Assembly: GCA_038277395.1 (NCBI GenBank)
Contig: CM076190.1
Location: 188,172,001 to 188,236,000 of the forward strand
DNA: 64,000 nt
Reading direction: 5' to 3'
Source of the DNA: Dryocosmus kuriphilus
Lineage: Eukaryota; Arthropoda; Insecta; Hymenoptera; Cynipidae
In this document: positions 1 to 11,958 of the stretch, one piece after another
How the letters are laid out: each line of letters begins with the position of its first letter
Numbering within the stretch: the first letter of the stretch is position 1
Position numbers and translations under genes: made by a program
Notes under the pieces: generated by a model
The model's database searches: none
What the model saw: the letters and a program-made list of their open reading frames with translations, nothing else
Told to the model about the DNA's origin: nothing

Positions 1-3000
1 TCTGGTAACTGATTTAAAAACGATAATTGAAAAATTTTGGTCAGTCGAGGAATTATCACTTAAAACAGCGCTTTCGCAGGAAGAGATTGATTGCGAGACA
101 CATTTTTAAACAACACGTAACGCGCGATGAAACCGGCCGATATGTAGTAGCCTTACCATTCAGAGCCACATCGAAAAGATTAGGCGAATCGAAACAGATT
201 GCGTTAAAAAGACTAAAGGAATTACAAAAGAGATTTGAAAGGGAACCGACATTTAGAGCACAATATTCAGCTGTCATTGAAGAGTATTTAGAATTAAATC
301 ACATGTCATTAACAAATTCGGCAAATGATAATGAAGGTTTTTATTTGCCACATCACGGTGTTATAAAGAATTCCAGTCATACCACAAAATTAAGGGTAGT
401 CTTTAATGCTTCAGCTAAAAGTAGCTCGGGTGTATCTTTAAACGAAATCTTGATGGTCGGTCCAACAATACAAGACGATCTTTTTTCCTTATTAATGCGT
501 TTTCGTTTTCATAATTACGTGCTCATAGCGGATATTGAGAAAATGTATAGACAGTTCTTGATTCGCGAAGAAGATCGACAATATCAAAAGATCTTGTGGT
601 CTAAAAATGATCAGATAATAGAATATTGCTTAAATACAGTCACTTTCGGTTTTGCTCCATCATCCTTTTTAGCCATTCGATGCGTCCATCAATTAATTGA
701 GGATGAAGGTCATGATTTTCCTTTAGCTGCCAAAATATTAAAAAAAGATTTGTATGTGGATAATCTTATTACTGGAGCTTCCACATGTGAAGAGGCGAGA
801 GAAATCTACGATCAAATAACTAAACTTTTAAGTCGAGCTCAATTAATCATGCGTCAATGGGCTTCGAATGACTTAAGTATACTTGAAGACGTAAGCGATA
901 AAAATCTCGATACTGATTTTAAAATAGACAAGGATTACGTAGCGAAAACTCTCGGCTTGTATTGGAAAGCTCGAGATGACTCCTTTGTTTATTCAATCAA
1001 AGCACCCTCGGTTCACAAAGGTATCACGAAACGAATAGTTTTATCAGAAATAGCAAAATTATTTGATCCTCTAGGTTTCCTGGGTCCGATAATTTTATAC
1101 GCGAAACAGATAATGCAGGAACTTTGGCTATCTAAAGTTAAATGGGACGAATCATTGCCTGCATGTATTCATTATAAATGGATTAATTTTTGTGACCAAC
1201 TAGAATCAATAAATAATGTTTCAGTTTTGAGAAGTGTTGTGATTCATGATTTCAAGAGGGTTCAATTACATGGGTTTTGTGATGCGAGCGAGAAGGGATA
1301 CGGAGCTTGTTTATATGTTCGTTCTGAGAGCGATAGCGGACGTATAAACTGTTTTCTTTTATGTTCCAAATCTCGTGTTGCTCCTTTAAAAAAGCTAACC
1401 ATACCTCGCTTGGAATTGTGTGGAGCTTTATTATTAACTAGCTTATTTGAAATGGTGCAGAATTCTCTTGATATTAAAATCGAAACATCCACGTTTTGGA
1501 CCGATTCCGAAATCGTGTTACACTGGTTGCGAGCGAGTCGCGATGCATTAAAAACTTTTGTAGCAAATAGAATTTCTGAAATACAAAATAAAACAAATAT
1601 TGAGCAGTGGCGTCACGTTCGCTCAAAAAGACAATCCCGCAGACGAATTGTCGAGAGGTCAACTACCGGATGAATTTTTAAAAAACAAGTTGTGGTTTAA
1701 AGGTCCTTATTGGTTGAGTCAAGAAGAGGATTTTTGGCCAAAGTCGAAAATGAATATTAATAAAGATGAAATTCCGGAAATGAAAAAATTAAATTGTCTA
1801 AAGATTATCTTTCGAACCAACATTTTTGAAAAATTTTCTTCTTTCACTAAACTGAAACGAGTAATAGCTTTTTGTTTTAGATTCTTACCTGAGTATCGTC
1901 AATACAAAGGTCCTTTGCAAACTTTAGAATTGAAACATGCTGAAGTCGTTATTATTCGATGTGTCCAAAGATGTTGTTTTTACAAAGAAATTAAAAGTTT
2001 AACAACGGGTAATTCGCTAAGCAAAGGAAGTAAAATTTACAATTTAGATCCATTCTTATGTGAAGATGGATTATTGCGAGTCGGAGGTCGTTTGAAGAAT
2101 TCCGAACTTTCATTTGACAAACGACATCCGATACTACTGCCCAAGTCAAATTTCTTAACAGATTTAATAATCAGACATTATCATCATAGTCATTATCACA
2201 CTGGAGTTCAAAATACTCTATACACTTTGCGACAAAAATTCTGGCCCATTGATGGTAGAAATCAGATCAAAAAAATTATACGCAAGTGTATAATTTGCTT
2301 TCGTGCTAAACCGATTTTAGCAAATCCTAAAATGGGAAATTTACCGGCCGTACGTGTAAATAAAACAAGACCGTTTAATTGTGTAGGTGTAGACTATTGC
2401 GGTCCATTTTACATAAAAGAGCGAAAATATAGAAATCAAAAGAAAATCAAAATTTATGTATCTGTTTTCGTTTGCATGATAATAAAAGCGATTCATATTG
2501 AGGTAGTAAGTGATTTGAGCACGGAAGGATTTCTAGGAGCTTTGCGACGGTTTATTGCACGACGTGGAAAGCCACAGTCCATATATAGTGACAATGGTAC
2601 TAATTTTCAGGGCGCCAGGAACGAATTGAATGAATTATATGTTCTATTCAAGTCTGAAAGATTTAAAGACAAAATCTTTGATTTCTCTAATAACATTGGT
2701 GTTGAGTTCCACTTTATTCCCCCCTCAGCCCCTCATTTTGGAGGGCTGTGGGAAGCTGGTGTAAGGTCGTATAAACATCACTTTAAACGAGTGGCTTCAA
2801 ACGCACTATTTACCTTCGAGGAATTTTACACCCTCTCTGTCGAAATAGAGTCTATCTTGAATTCGAGACCACTCACTCCGATTTCAACAGATATAAACGA
2901 TATGTCTGCACTAACTCCGGGTCACTTCTTAATAGGTGACTCACTAACTAATTTGCCCGAACCTGATCTCTTGCCTTTATCTACAAATCGATTATCAACT

Positions 3001-3312
3001 TGGCAGTTGATTTCTAAAATACGTCAAGATTTTTGGAAAAGATGGAGTCTCGAGTATTTAAATGAATTAAATATTCGTCAAAAATGGCACAGTGGTACAT
3101 CGAATCTAAAGGAAGGTATGCTGGTGTTAGTGAAAGAGGACAATATTCCTTGTATGCAATGGCCTCTAGCAAGGATTCATGAATTGCACCCAGGAAATGA
3201 TGGCATTGTTAGGGCTGTAACTTTAAAAAGCGCTAATCGAATGCAAAAAAGACCTGTACGAAAAATTGCTGTTTTACCTATAAACTGCGACGATGGTAAA
3301 AATGGTTGTTGA
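1..3312 (+). pseudogene. pol: BEL/Pao retrotransposon pol region (RT, RNase H, integrase), 5' end outside window, frame-broken
   Basis: Coding runs from the window edge to 3312 in three frames. The first frame is open from base 2 to about 106, then a break at a T5A3 run (102-110) moves it to the frame used to 1673. A second break, an A5 run near 1623-1628, moves it to the frame ending at 3312. Visible in order: reverse transcriptase (LRVVFNAS, LIADIEKMYRQ about residue 167 counted from base 27, then YVDN about 244), RNase H (GFCDASEKGYGA, FWTDSEIVLHW), integrase zinc finger (HH..CIICF), integrase core (VGVDYCGPF, YSDNGTNFQGA, GLWEAG) and the C-terminal DUF5641-type segment (FWKRWSLEYL). This order, with the Pao-type linker to integrase, is typical of BEL/Pao. 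The ATG at 27 is not the true start, because the protein continues upstream. Two breaks and an YVDN in place of YVDD suggest an inactive copy; the protease and gag lie outside the window. Confidence 0.9.
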
Positions 3313-3339
3313 TCGTTTACTCTCTCAACGGGGGGAGTA

Positions 3340-3637
3340 TGTATAGTTTAAGTTTCGTTGAATTATATGCGCCTGGATATTCGGTTTATTTCCTGTATAC
3401 TTCTTCGTAAGAAGCTTTATCTTTGTTTAGATTAACCCTACTCTAAGGAAGCGTGTGAGGTCTTGTAGACCAGAGAGAAAGACTAGTGTAAGGAGAACCT
3501 TGATTCAGAACTGTACTCTACTACCATGTGGTTCTAAATGTACTCAAATATGTCACGTTGATAATGAAATAAACTTTACATTATTTTATCTCAATAAACC
3601 GGGTTCTTATACGAAATAATTTGTCTTAAATATCACA
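3340..3637 (+). repeat. Probable 3' LTR of the BEL/Pao element
   Basis: A G-rich polypurine tract (3328-3339) follows the pol stop codon by 15 bases. The LTR is taken to start at TGTATAG (3340) and to end at about ATATCACA (3637); an AATAAA-type signal lies near 3567. The 5' LTR is not in the window, so the ends cannot be confirmed by comparison and the 3' boundary may be a few bases off. Sequence of the GC-block repeat family starts immediately downstream, so the element probably inserted into a copy of that family. Confidence 0.55.
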
Positions 3638-3654
3638 AATTATTAAGTGCAAAA

Positions 3655-4229
3655 ACAACAAGTTGAAACAAAATTTTTAGATCCTTTTAAATTGACCAAC
3701 TTTGTGTTTTACAATTTTTTTGTGTCTTGAATATTTTGGCGGAAAACCAGAGTTTTTTAATTTTAATAACGATTTCTTGATTTAAAAAAAAACCGTTTAT
3801 TTTATCAAAAAACGGTTAATACAAAATTTGTAGATTTTTTCAGATGAACAATTTTACTTTCTTGCATTGTTTTTGCATCTCTCATAGTTTAGCCAGAAAA
3901 TGGATTTTTTGGTTTTATGAAAACCGTTTTTGATGGATAAAACCATAACCGTGGACAAAAACCGCTGTTTAATGAACTCGTCCTTTCTTTTTACCCCTTA
4001 AAGAAGTGTGCCAAAGTGCACTCCAATCCTTCGAAAGTTATCGTGGGAACAGACTCCAACGACGACGACGACGACGACGACGACGACAACGACGACGACA
4101 ACAGACAGACAGACACCGTCGTAAAAACCGTTTTTTAGGATTCAGGAGGTCTCAAAGCGTGGAGATTTCATGAAATCCGCGAAACTCAAATTTTAGATAA
4201 ATCTAATACCTTCTCTGATGAGAATTTAA
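3655..4229 (-). repeat. GC-block family copy (partial, Helentron-like)
   Basis: Truncated copy lacking the GC-rich end. It has the TTTTGGCGG/TTGTAGAT core units, the conserved block with GTTTTTGATGGATAAAACC (near 3930), a (GAC)n stretch at 4064-4100, the ACAGACAGACACCGTCG motif, and a terminal TCTGATGAGAAT. The orientation given takes the ACATTCTCATC end as 5'. The Asp-rich reading frame through the GAC stretch is not considered coding. Confidence 0.75.
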
Positions 4230-4484
4230 AAACATGCTTTTTGAATATATACTCGTATACCGACAGAAGATCAGAGGCGCGAAATTTAAAAGCTGATGCC
4301 GCGTTATCCATTTCATCTTAAGATATCACTGGCCGCATTTTTTTTGTGTTATACTTGCTTCCCATCAAAAACTTAAATTTAAAATACTATTTGACATGTA
4401 AGTATTTTTTGTTGTTGTAAATAGTACGAAAAAGAAGCTGTCCTTTGTCGTAAGATGCGGACAAAACTTACAGAGAGTCTGCTG

Positions 4485-4634
4485 AGGGTGACGTCCCATG
4501 CTGGCGCAAAACGCAAAACGTTAAGTGAATAGCCAGTTACAGAACAACTTTGAGAAGATAGAAATCTAAAGTTGTTCCGTAATTGGTTGTTCATTTTACG
4601 CCTTGCGTTTTGCGCCAGCATGGGACGTCACCCT
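4485..4634. repeat. Short fold-back (hairpin) repeat, arms about 70 bp
   Basis: AGGGTGACGTCCCATGCTGG at 4485 is matched by its reverse complement ending at 4634. The arms pair with a few mismatches up to AACAACTTT, leaving a loop of about 18 bases. The first 30 bases of each arm are identical. It resembles a MITE remnant. The short reading frames that cross it (4379-4802) are by-products of the palindrome. Confidence 0.75.
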
Positions 4635-5036
4635 TACTACATGTATGCATGTGTTTATGAGAGCCCACGTTGGTTGGTCATTACTTCTGGGTCCGTTGTT
4701 GCTTACGTCGATTTGAAAATCGACTACCGGGAAAGTGGGAGAAGGGCTCACCAAATGAAATACTCACTTTACTGCTTGGAAATAACGTTTGAAATTCATT
4801 AACATTTATTCACTTCAATTAATATTCAGAAATATGTTACATTTATTTACTTTAATTAGAATTCAATTTAAATCCATTTGCATTATTAATATTTCCTCAT
4901 TGAATTTATTCGTTAGAATCTTTACATAGAATGAAAATCTGATACAAAATTCGAAGGTAGCGATTATTCAAATTATGTCAAAAGTCTGGCGCTCCGCATA
5001 CAGAGTACCTATATTTATCATCTCTTACCTTATATC
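4635..5036. other. Intergenic, AT-rich
   Basis: No gene or convincing repeat seen. It contains several AATTCA/TTTATTCACTT-like short repeats near 4795-4870 only. Confidence 0.4.
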
Positions 5037-5432
5037 ACATGAGGTAGGTATTCACTTATCCGAAATTACATTTTCCCTAAAACTCATTTTGCCGACAAAA
5101 TCATTAGATTATTAGACGCCTTCGAAACAATTGATAGATGGGTTTCTGCTTACCAATTTTGGATAGATCTGTAACTCAAATTGACTTTAGGTGGCGTTTC
5201 GTGAAAATTCTTTATCCTTCTTATTATTCTCATTGTTTTTTCTTTATAAAACTCGAATGTTTTAAATGTAGTTTTCCATTTGGAGTGATCATGGCAATAT
5301 GCCATGAATTCACAAGCGGCATCCCCTCTATCATTTATGTCTACATCGCCCGTGAATCTAGTGACTTTTTCGGCAAAATGAGTTTTAGGGAAAATGAAAT
5401 TTCGGACAAGTGAATACCTGCCATCTCATGAG
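5037..5432. mobile_element. MITE with about 60-70 bp terminal inverted repeats
   Basis: Left arm 5037-5103 (GGTATTCACTTATCCGAAAT, then CCCTAAAACTCATTTTGCCG) pairs with right arm 5361-5432 in inverted orientation with few mismatches. The interior of about 260 bp has no transposase. No clear target duplication could be identified, so the superfamily is unknown. Confidence 0.75.
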
Positions 5433-5808
5433 TGTGCTTAACCAATCACATAAAATGTGTCATCACGAACATCAAATCAATAATATGGTGTCGACATCTC
5501 CGACCAATCAAATTAAAGATAACAAGACATTACATAACTGAGAGTAGGGTAAGGATTGATCTCATCTTTACATTCGATGATGCAACCTTTGCTGGGTCAC
5601 ACGTGCTCGGTAGCGATTCAAACTCAGGATGTTTAAGCCACGCGAGGAGTCGGCTTACGCGATGCCTCATCCATTTCTGCGTGATTCTTTTATGATACCT
5701 TATTTCGCATCTTTTTCCCCCCTAAGGTAGAGAGAGAACATTAGATGAAAACAAAACTATAAATTTATATGTAGTGTCAAGTGTCATTTTCTTATTTTCG
5801 TACTTGAC

Positions 5809-5855
<47 letters not shown>

Positions 5856-6350
5856 AATGAAACCCATGAGTACAAACCTGCCTGATATTGGTTCCCTAGT
5901 CCGAGTGAAACATAATTTAAATCAACCCCTCGATATCTCGCGCGTAAATATGGCGGCGTCGACTTCTGAAAAGTCGCACGACGTCACATGCGTGGACGTT
6001 CAATTTTAGTTCAAAAAAGCAGAAAAAGCTTTGGCGCGCAGGGGGCACTGCGGAAAATCAAACGAAATTGAATACATTAGTCTGCCCATCACCCAACTAA
6101 TCTCTGGTACTAGATTAGTACATTTTCGAAGGAGTCAGTACTTTTAGTGCTACTTTGGCATTTTCAGTACTATGATTTTAGTACAATTACACTGCTCATT
6201 TATTTTTATCATTTTTGGTCATTAATAGAGTTTTATAGAAATTTATCTTTTTCCTTTTTGTTTTTAGAGATCTAGTGACTTTAGCCATATGCAGGTTGTC
6301 ATTCTGAATGAAAATAACCTCTATGGCAAATGTCACAACTATGGCTTTTT
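5433..6350. other. Intergenic with an (AG)n microsatellite
   Basis: No gene seen. An (AG)n run of about 20 units lies at 5814-5854. A short CG-richer patch at 5940-6060 contains ATGGCGGC (a YY1/pho-like motif) and might be a promoter or first exon, but nothing downstream supports a gene. Confidence 0.4.
5814..5854. repeat. (AG)n microsatellite
   Basis: About 20 uninterrupted AG units. Confidence 0.97.
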
Positions 6351-7503
6351 TACATTCTCATCTCAATGAGAAGGTATTAGCAGAGTATTAGTTCTATGTA
6401 AAAATGACTTTCGCGAATTTCGTGAAATCTCGACATTTCCTGTCCCCCTGAATCCGAAAAAATGGTTTTTACGACGGTATCTGCCTGTCTGTCGTTGTCG
6501 CTGTCGTCGTCGGCGTCTGTTACCACATAACTTTCGAAGGACTGATTGTGCTTTGGCACACTTCTTCAGGGTGCAAAAAGAAAGGACGAGTTCGTTATTC
6601 AGTGGTTTTTGACCAATGGTTATGGTTTTTATCCATCAAAAACGGTTTTCACAAAATCAACAAATCAATTTTCCAGCTAAACTATGCGAGATACAAAAAA
6701 AAACAGTAGAGAGTAAAATTGTTCATCTAAAAAAAGTCTAAAAATTTTATTAATGCGATTTTTTGATAAAATTCACGGTTTTTGTTTTAATCGAGAAAAC
6801 GTTAATAAATATAAAAAATTGCGTTTTCATGCCAAAACATTCAAGATACGAACAAAATGATAATAAACAAAGTTATTCAACACAAAAAGATCTACAAATT
6901 TTGTATTAACTATTTTTTGATAAAATTCACGGTTTTTGTTTTAATCGAGAAAACGTTATTAAGAAACAAAAATTCAAATTTCCCGCCAAACTATGCAAGA
7001 TACGCAAAAATGATAATAAACAAAGTTCTTCACCTCAGAAGAACTATATGAGAAAATATTAACAAGCAGAAATATTCACCTTGGAAAGAGCTACAAAATT
7101 TATTTATAAGACTCATCGTTTTACTTTTATGTACCGAAATCCTGCATTGTGAAAATTTGGAAAATCACAAAAAAAATTTACCAATCTACAATGTGTTTTA
7201 CAAAAATGTAATTGCCGAGCGCGAAGCGCGAGTGTCATGATGAGAATATATTCCTTAAGGTCGATAGAGCCTTAAGTAAAATAATTTCTTTTGTAATTTT
7301 TAATACAAAATTCAAATTTAATAATCTCATTAAAAGTAGGTGTTTTGAAATGTTAAGACCCGTAATGAATACCGTGCACAATGTACAAGGACCAAAACAA
7401 TCCGAGCGCGAAGCGCGAGGCTTAAATATATCTGAGCGCGAAGCGCGACGACCACCAGTCCGCGCGCCCTAGGCGCGCTCATACTTCGTGCGAAGCGGGC
7501 AGA
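6351..7503 (+). mobile_element. GC-block family copy (near full length, Helentron-like)
   Basis: In this orientation the copy starts with TACATTCTCATCTCAATGAG, carries a GTCGTCGT-rich stretch (6490-6515), the block with ATCCATCAAAAACGG (near 6630), several core units with CTACAAATTTTGT, and a 3' part with repeated GAGCGCGAAGCGCGA blocks at 7217, 7403 and 7434. It ends in GCGAAGCGGGCAGATT. Compared with the copy at 31250-32531, the last subterminal GATGAGAATGT and half the terminal hairpin are deleted. No protein is encoded. Confidence 0.8.
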
Positions 7504-8111
7504 TTATTTAAGACAGCAGAGTTGAGAGGTCTGGACTTCTGGACCTTCTGGTCAGTTTACAGTTACAATACTCAGTTTCAGTTTTCACCATGAGGAATGT
7601 ATTATGTATATTAAAAACCGTAAACTAACTCTTCTTTAAAATATAAACAAATTATAATGTATTGCATTTCTTAAATTAATTTATTGTTGTAAATTGTTTG
7701 ATTGTGGAAGAAAATTGTCTCAACGTGTTTCGTTCAATGTTCTTGTTTATTTACAACGATATTATTGAATTTTAAAGTGAGTATTAAATTCTTGAAAAAT
7801 TTTAAAAAAGTGGAATAATATTAATTCAATTTTAACTTAACATTGTTAACTTATACCAAAAATATATTTTTTTCAGGTTATTCATCTGTCTCAGGATATG
7901 AATTTGGACTTTCTGTCGATCAAGGAATTTCAGCAGCTCCTTTTTACTTTATGTTGTTTTGCGTTTTAGTTTTGATAAAAAAGTTCAAAAATACATTGTT
8001 CTTTTTAAGGATGAGGTACGTATTGCGTATATTAGAAACAGCACATTACCTTATATAGAATATAAACAAAGTATTATGGGTGGTATTTTTTAAATTAATT
8101 TTTTTGTTGCA
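7504..8111. repeat. AT-rich segment duplicated on the far side of the 8112-9523 element
   Basis: Blocks here recur after the adjacent element: 7735-7900 (GAATTTTAAAGTGA..TATTAAA, then a TTTTTTTCAGG and CTGTCTCAGGATATGAATTT) matches 9570-9755. Also 7640-7690 (ATATAAACAAA..TTAAATTAATTT) matches 8050-8110. The pyrimidine tract plus CAGG looks like a splice acceptor, but no continuing exon was identified. Confidence 0.5.
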
Positions 8112-8489
8112 GTCCCAAGTGCGAAATCACAAACGGCCCAACGTTGGCCCAGTACTGGCAAAGATGTTGTCAAGACTTGGCCGCCAGTGCTACGCCATTA
8201 CTGAAATGATATCTAAGGGCTGCATTTGGCGGCCAAGACTTGGCCGTACTTGGCCACCTTCACTTGCCCACCTTCACTTGCCCGTCACTAGCTGCCAGTA
8301 TTGGCTCCAAATCAGCATATGTTAATGGCCCATTGCACTGAGAAATTACAATGAAAAATAAAAAATAAATGTTATAAAAAACAACTTTTAATTAAGAACA
8401 CAATTTACTCGTAGATGTATTATGAATATACTTATAACTAATCGATATTTGTAAATTTTAGCACTTATATAACAAATAAAATTTTGCAC

Positions 8490-8565
8490 GCAACGCGGGG
8501 GGAATCGAACGCACGACCTATGGGACGCGAGTCAATAACCTGACCATTACCCTAACTCATGAGAT
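8490..8565 (-). mobile_element. tRNA-like sequence, likely SINE head
   Basis: On the minus strand a box B (GTTCGATTCC) is preceded at the usual spacing by a box A-like TTAGGGTAATGG. The anticodon arm does not pair well, so a functional tRNA is unlikely. A Pol III-derived SINE fragment is the simplest reading. Confidence 0.4.
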
Positions 8566-8830
8566 GGTGTGTCCTAAATTTTTCCACACTGCACTCAATC
8601 ATACACAAATATCAAAATATCCTATTATAATATATATAAACTGCTGTTTGTCGTTACTGGAGCAGTGCGGAATTAATACCTTCTTTAATTATTAATGGTT
8701 ATGATATTAATTTTCTAATGATTGGCATATTTTGGGTAACTTTTTACTTTACACAGAAAAATAGGGTTTGAGTCTTTTTTTTTTTTACCGAAAGGTTAGT
8801 GTTCGGTAATTCCTTAAATACAAATTTTTT

Positions 8831-9391
8831 CCAACTTTCGGCCCTGTGATAGGCCGCTCCTCGGCTGAACCTTGGCTTTTTCACTTCCAACCTGGTTTGC
8901 CAGAATAATGCCGACTTTCGGCCCAGTAAAGTGCCATCGCGGAGCCAGATTCTGGCTTTTCTACTTCTAACATGGTTTGACGTAGTAATTTCGACTTTCG
9001 GCCCTTTGATGGGCCCTTACTGGGCCGGACTCTGGCTTTTTCACTTCCAATATGGTTTGCCGGAATAATGCCGACTTTCGACCTTGTAATGGGCCGTTAC
9101 TGGGCCGGAATCTGGCTTTTTGCCTTCCAATATGTTTTTACCGGAGTAATTCCGACTTTCGGCCCAGTAAAGTGCCATCGCTGGGCCAGATTCTGGCTTT
9201 TCTACTTCCAACATGGTTTGACGTAGTAATTTCGACTTTTGGCCCTTTGATGGTCCTTTACTGGTCCGGATTCTGGCTTTTTAACTTCCAACATGGTTTG
9301 CCGGAGTAATGACGACTTTCGGCCCTGTAATAGGCCATTGCTGGACCAAGTTTCGACAGAAGCTTGGCAAATTTGAAATGCCAATGTACTG
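8831..9391. repeat. Minisatellite, 7 units of about 80 bp with three-unit higher-order pattern
   Basis: The motif CGACTTTCGGCCC (with variants) recurs at about 8831, 8911, 8991, 9071, 9152, 9232 and 9312, spacing 80-81 bp. Each unit also contains CTTACTGGGCC-like, CTGGCTTTT and ACTTCCAA..TGGTTTG blocks. Units 2-3-4 resemble units 5-6-7 in order (the GCCCAGTAAAGTGCCATCGC variant occurs only in units 2 and 5), giving a higher-order repeat of about 241 bp. Confidence 0.85.
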
Positions 9392-9523
9392 TGCCAGTAG
9401 TGGGACAAAAACTGAGCCGATTTGATTGCTGATATTGGTCCAGTAATATTGGCCGACACTTGAATGCCAATATTGGTCCAGTACTGAGCCATGTTTTCAG
9501 TACCGGCAATTCGCACTTGGGGA

Positions 9524-10590
9524 TTGTTTTATTTCAGAGGAAAGTTGCTCCAGCGTATTTTTCGTTTTATGTTTTTTTTTCAATTGCAAAGATATCACTG
9601 AATTTTAAAGTGAATATTAAACTCTTGAGCAATTATGAAAAAAAGAAATAATTTTAATTCAAGTTTGAATTAACATGATTAAATTATACTGAAGTATTGT
9701 TATTTTTTCAGGTTGTTCACTATTCTCGGGATATCAATTTTGACCCTTACAGAGGCTGCAATTATTAAAAGATTATTATATTTTGTATTTAGTTTTAAAA
9801 AATTAAAAAAGTTATTATTTATTAATGAAGTGTTATTTGTAAAAAATACTTCCTAAAAAAGATTTTAAAAAGAGTGGCTTATGAGTTTTTAATTAATGAT
9901 ACTTCAAAACTTTTTGGATTTCCCGCCAATGTACATGTTTACTACTAGTGGCGTCGATTTTTGTACAATTTTAGTACCAGAAATTGGCCTTCATGTCACT
10001 CGTGTCAGTAATATTTGTTTTTTCCAAGCGGCAACACTGGATCAGATTGTCTCCAATCATCTCCATTGTAGATACAGCTTGAATTGAGTTGTTTGTAAAT
10101 TACGTTAAGACGCTAAACACGTTCGAAATAGTTTTGTATTTGCACTATTACACACCAGCAAAGTAATAAACGGAAAGAGATTTTTGTTTTTTTTTTTGCG
10201 TACAGAAAACCTTCAGAAGTCAATTTGAATTGTAAGTACATATATGCGGTTATTCTATTTTATACATTATATGCTCGTTCTTTATCTTCATAAGGATTTT
10301 CAATTCTTATTTTTTTTTCAATTTGAATCGAGAGTTTAAAATTAGGATATTTCAGTATAACGATAAAAGAGTTGACAGCTCTCAAACGCATTACAGACAT
10401 GTCGGGTTTCATTTATAACCCTAACCTTACCTTTTGATCACTGAAATACGTATATTTTCTTTGTTTCTTGCATGGCACGTATCACATTCTCAGTCTGGGT
10501 GTACGAAGAATATGTTCTCAAAGAATACTTTGGAATACTTGGCAATACTTCAGATTACTTGCGAATACAAGGGTACTTGGAATATGAGGG
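9524..10590. other. Intergenic; starts with the second copy of the flanking duplication
   Basis: 9570-9755 duplicates 7735-7900. The remainder (9760-10590) is AT-rich with no gene seen. A TATTTGGAAT/ACTTGGAATAC-like short repetition occurs at 10520-10580. Confidence 0.4.
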
Positions 10591-10599
10591 AATTTCATG

Positions 10600-11955
10600 A
10601 GATTTAGGGTTTTTAAAGATTTTAAAGGGTTTCAAAAGTTTCACAAAATTTAAGGGAATTTTAAAGAATTTCAAACAAGATTTAAAGATTTCATAACAGT
10701 AATGAGGAGATTATTAATTTTAAGGAGTCTAACAAGATTTCAAGGGATGCCAGAAGAAATTAAATAGTTCAATTTGATTCTCAGGGATTTCAACGTATTA
10801 AAAAAACTTCAAGGAATTTCTTAAAATTTAAAGGTTTTAGCGGATTTCAAACCACAAAATTTAAGCGATTTTTAAAGGACCTCAAAATTTCTACAAGGAA
10901 TTTGTTCAAAGGATTTCACTTTATCAAGAGATTTTACAGGACTTGCTAACATTTTAAAGTTTTTACGAAATTTAAATTGTTTTTAGGAAATTAAAATTTT
11001 TTGAGTAAATTTAAAGGATTTCAAAGAAATAAGATTTTGACTGATCCCAAAGTAAAAAAATTATAAAGGAATTTGAAGAGATTTCATATGATTTTTAAGA
11101 ATATTATTGTTTTTAAGTTATGTAGAAATATTTCCAGAGATTCCAGAAGAAATTAAAATACTTCAAGTAATTTGTAAGAATTTCAAGGGATTCAAAAAAA
11201 TTTCGTAGGAGTTTAAAACATTCTAAGGGATTTGTAGGTATTTCAATGTATTAAAAAAAGGTAGGGAATTTTAGAAGATTTAAATGTTTTTAAAGATTTA
11301 ACAGAATTCCAAAAACACAAAATTGAAGGTAATTTAAAAGATTTTAGGGGAGCTGTTTACAGGAGATTTAAAAGGATTTGACGAGATCAAGGTATGTTGT
11401 AGGATCTCCGATGATTTTAAATTTTTTAAATAATTTAAAACATTTCAAAGAAACTTAAAGGATTTTATAGAAACAAGATTTTCAATGATTCCAAAGTTGG
11501 AAAATTTTGAAAGAATTTTACATTATTTGAAGGATTTCGTAGGATTTTCAAGGATAGTATTCAGTTTTCGGGACTTGAAAATAGTTCAAGGCATTACAGA
11601 AGAAATTGAAATATTTCGCGTCATTTTTAAGAATTTGAAGGGAATTTAAAGGGTTTTCTAAGAATTAAAAATATTATAAGGCATTTTCAGGGATTTCTAC
11701 GTATTAAAAAATCTTCAAGGAATTTCAGAAGATTTGAAGGTTTCTGAACATTTTAACGGATATTAAAAACACAATATTTAAGGAATTTTCAAAGAATTTC
11801 AAACATTCTATAGGGAATTTATTCAAATGATTTCACGTTATCAAAGGATTTAATAGGATTTCCTAAAATTTTTAAGTTTTTAGGTAATTAAAATTTTTTT
11901 AAGGAAATTTGAAGAATTTCAAAGAAATAAAATTTTCAATGATTCCAAAGTTAAA
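10600..11955. repeat. Degenerate tandem repeat, about 450-bp unit built from AAGGATTTCA-like words
   Basis: The whole segment is made of short words such as AAGGATTTCA, AATTTCAAAG and GATTTTAAAG. A longer period is visible: the phrase TGATTCCAAAGTT recurs near 11042, 11487 and 11941 (spacings about 445 and 454), each preceded by the same order of words (AAGAAATAAGATTTT). No coding potential is seen. Confidence 0.75.
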
Positions 11956-11958
11956 AAA

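Larger units (their letters stand above)
8112..9523. mobile_element. TIR-bounded non-autonomous element containing an 80-bp minisatellite
   Basis: Ends are inverted: TCCCAAGTGCGAA at 8112 and TTCGCACTTGGGGA ending about 9523. Subterminal parts are also related in inverted orientation (GGCCCAGTACTGG near 8145, CCAGTACTGAGCC near 9480), with repeated TTGGCC/GGCCAA motifs. No transposase is present. The interior holds a tRNA-like stretch (8490-8565, minus strand) and the minisatellite at 8831-9391. Confidence 0.6.

Noticed and set aside
27..110. ATG at 27 as start of the BEL/Pao polyprotein
   Set aside because: The first 25 codons in that frame are not family-like; the true reading is in the neighbouring frame from the window edge.
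9202..9516. Two overlapping minus-strand frames of 83-104 codons
   Set aside because: They read through the 80-bp minisatellite and contain its unit repeated as peptide; not a gene.
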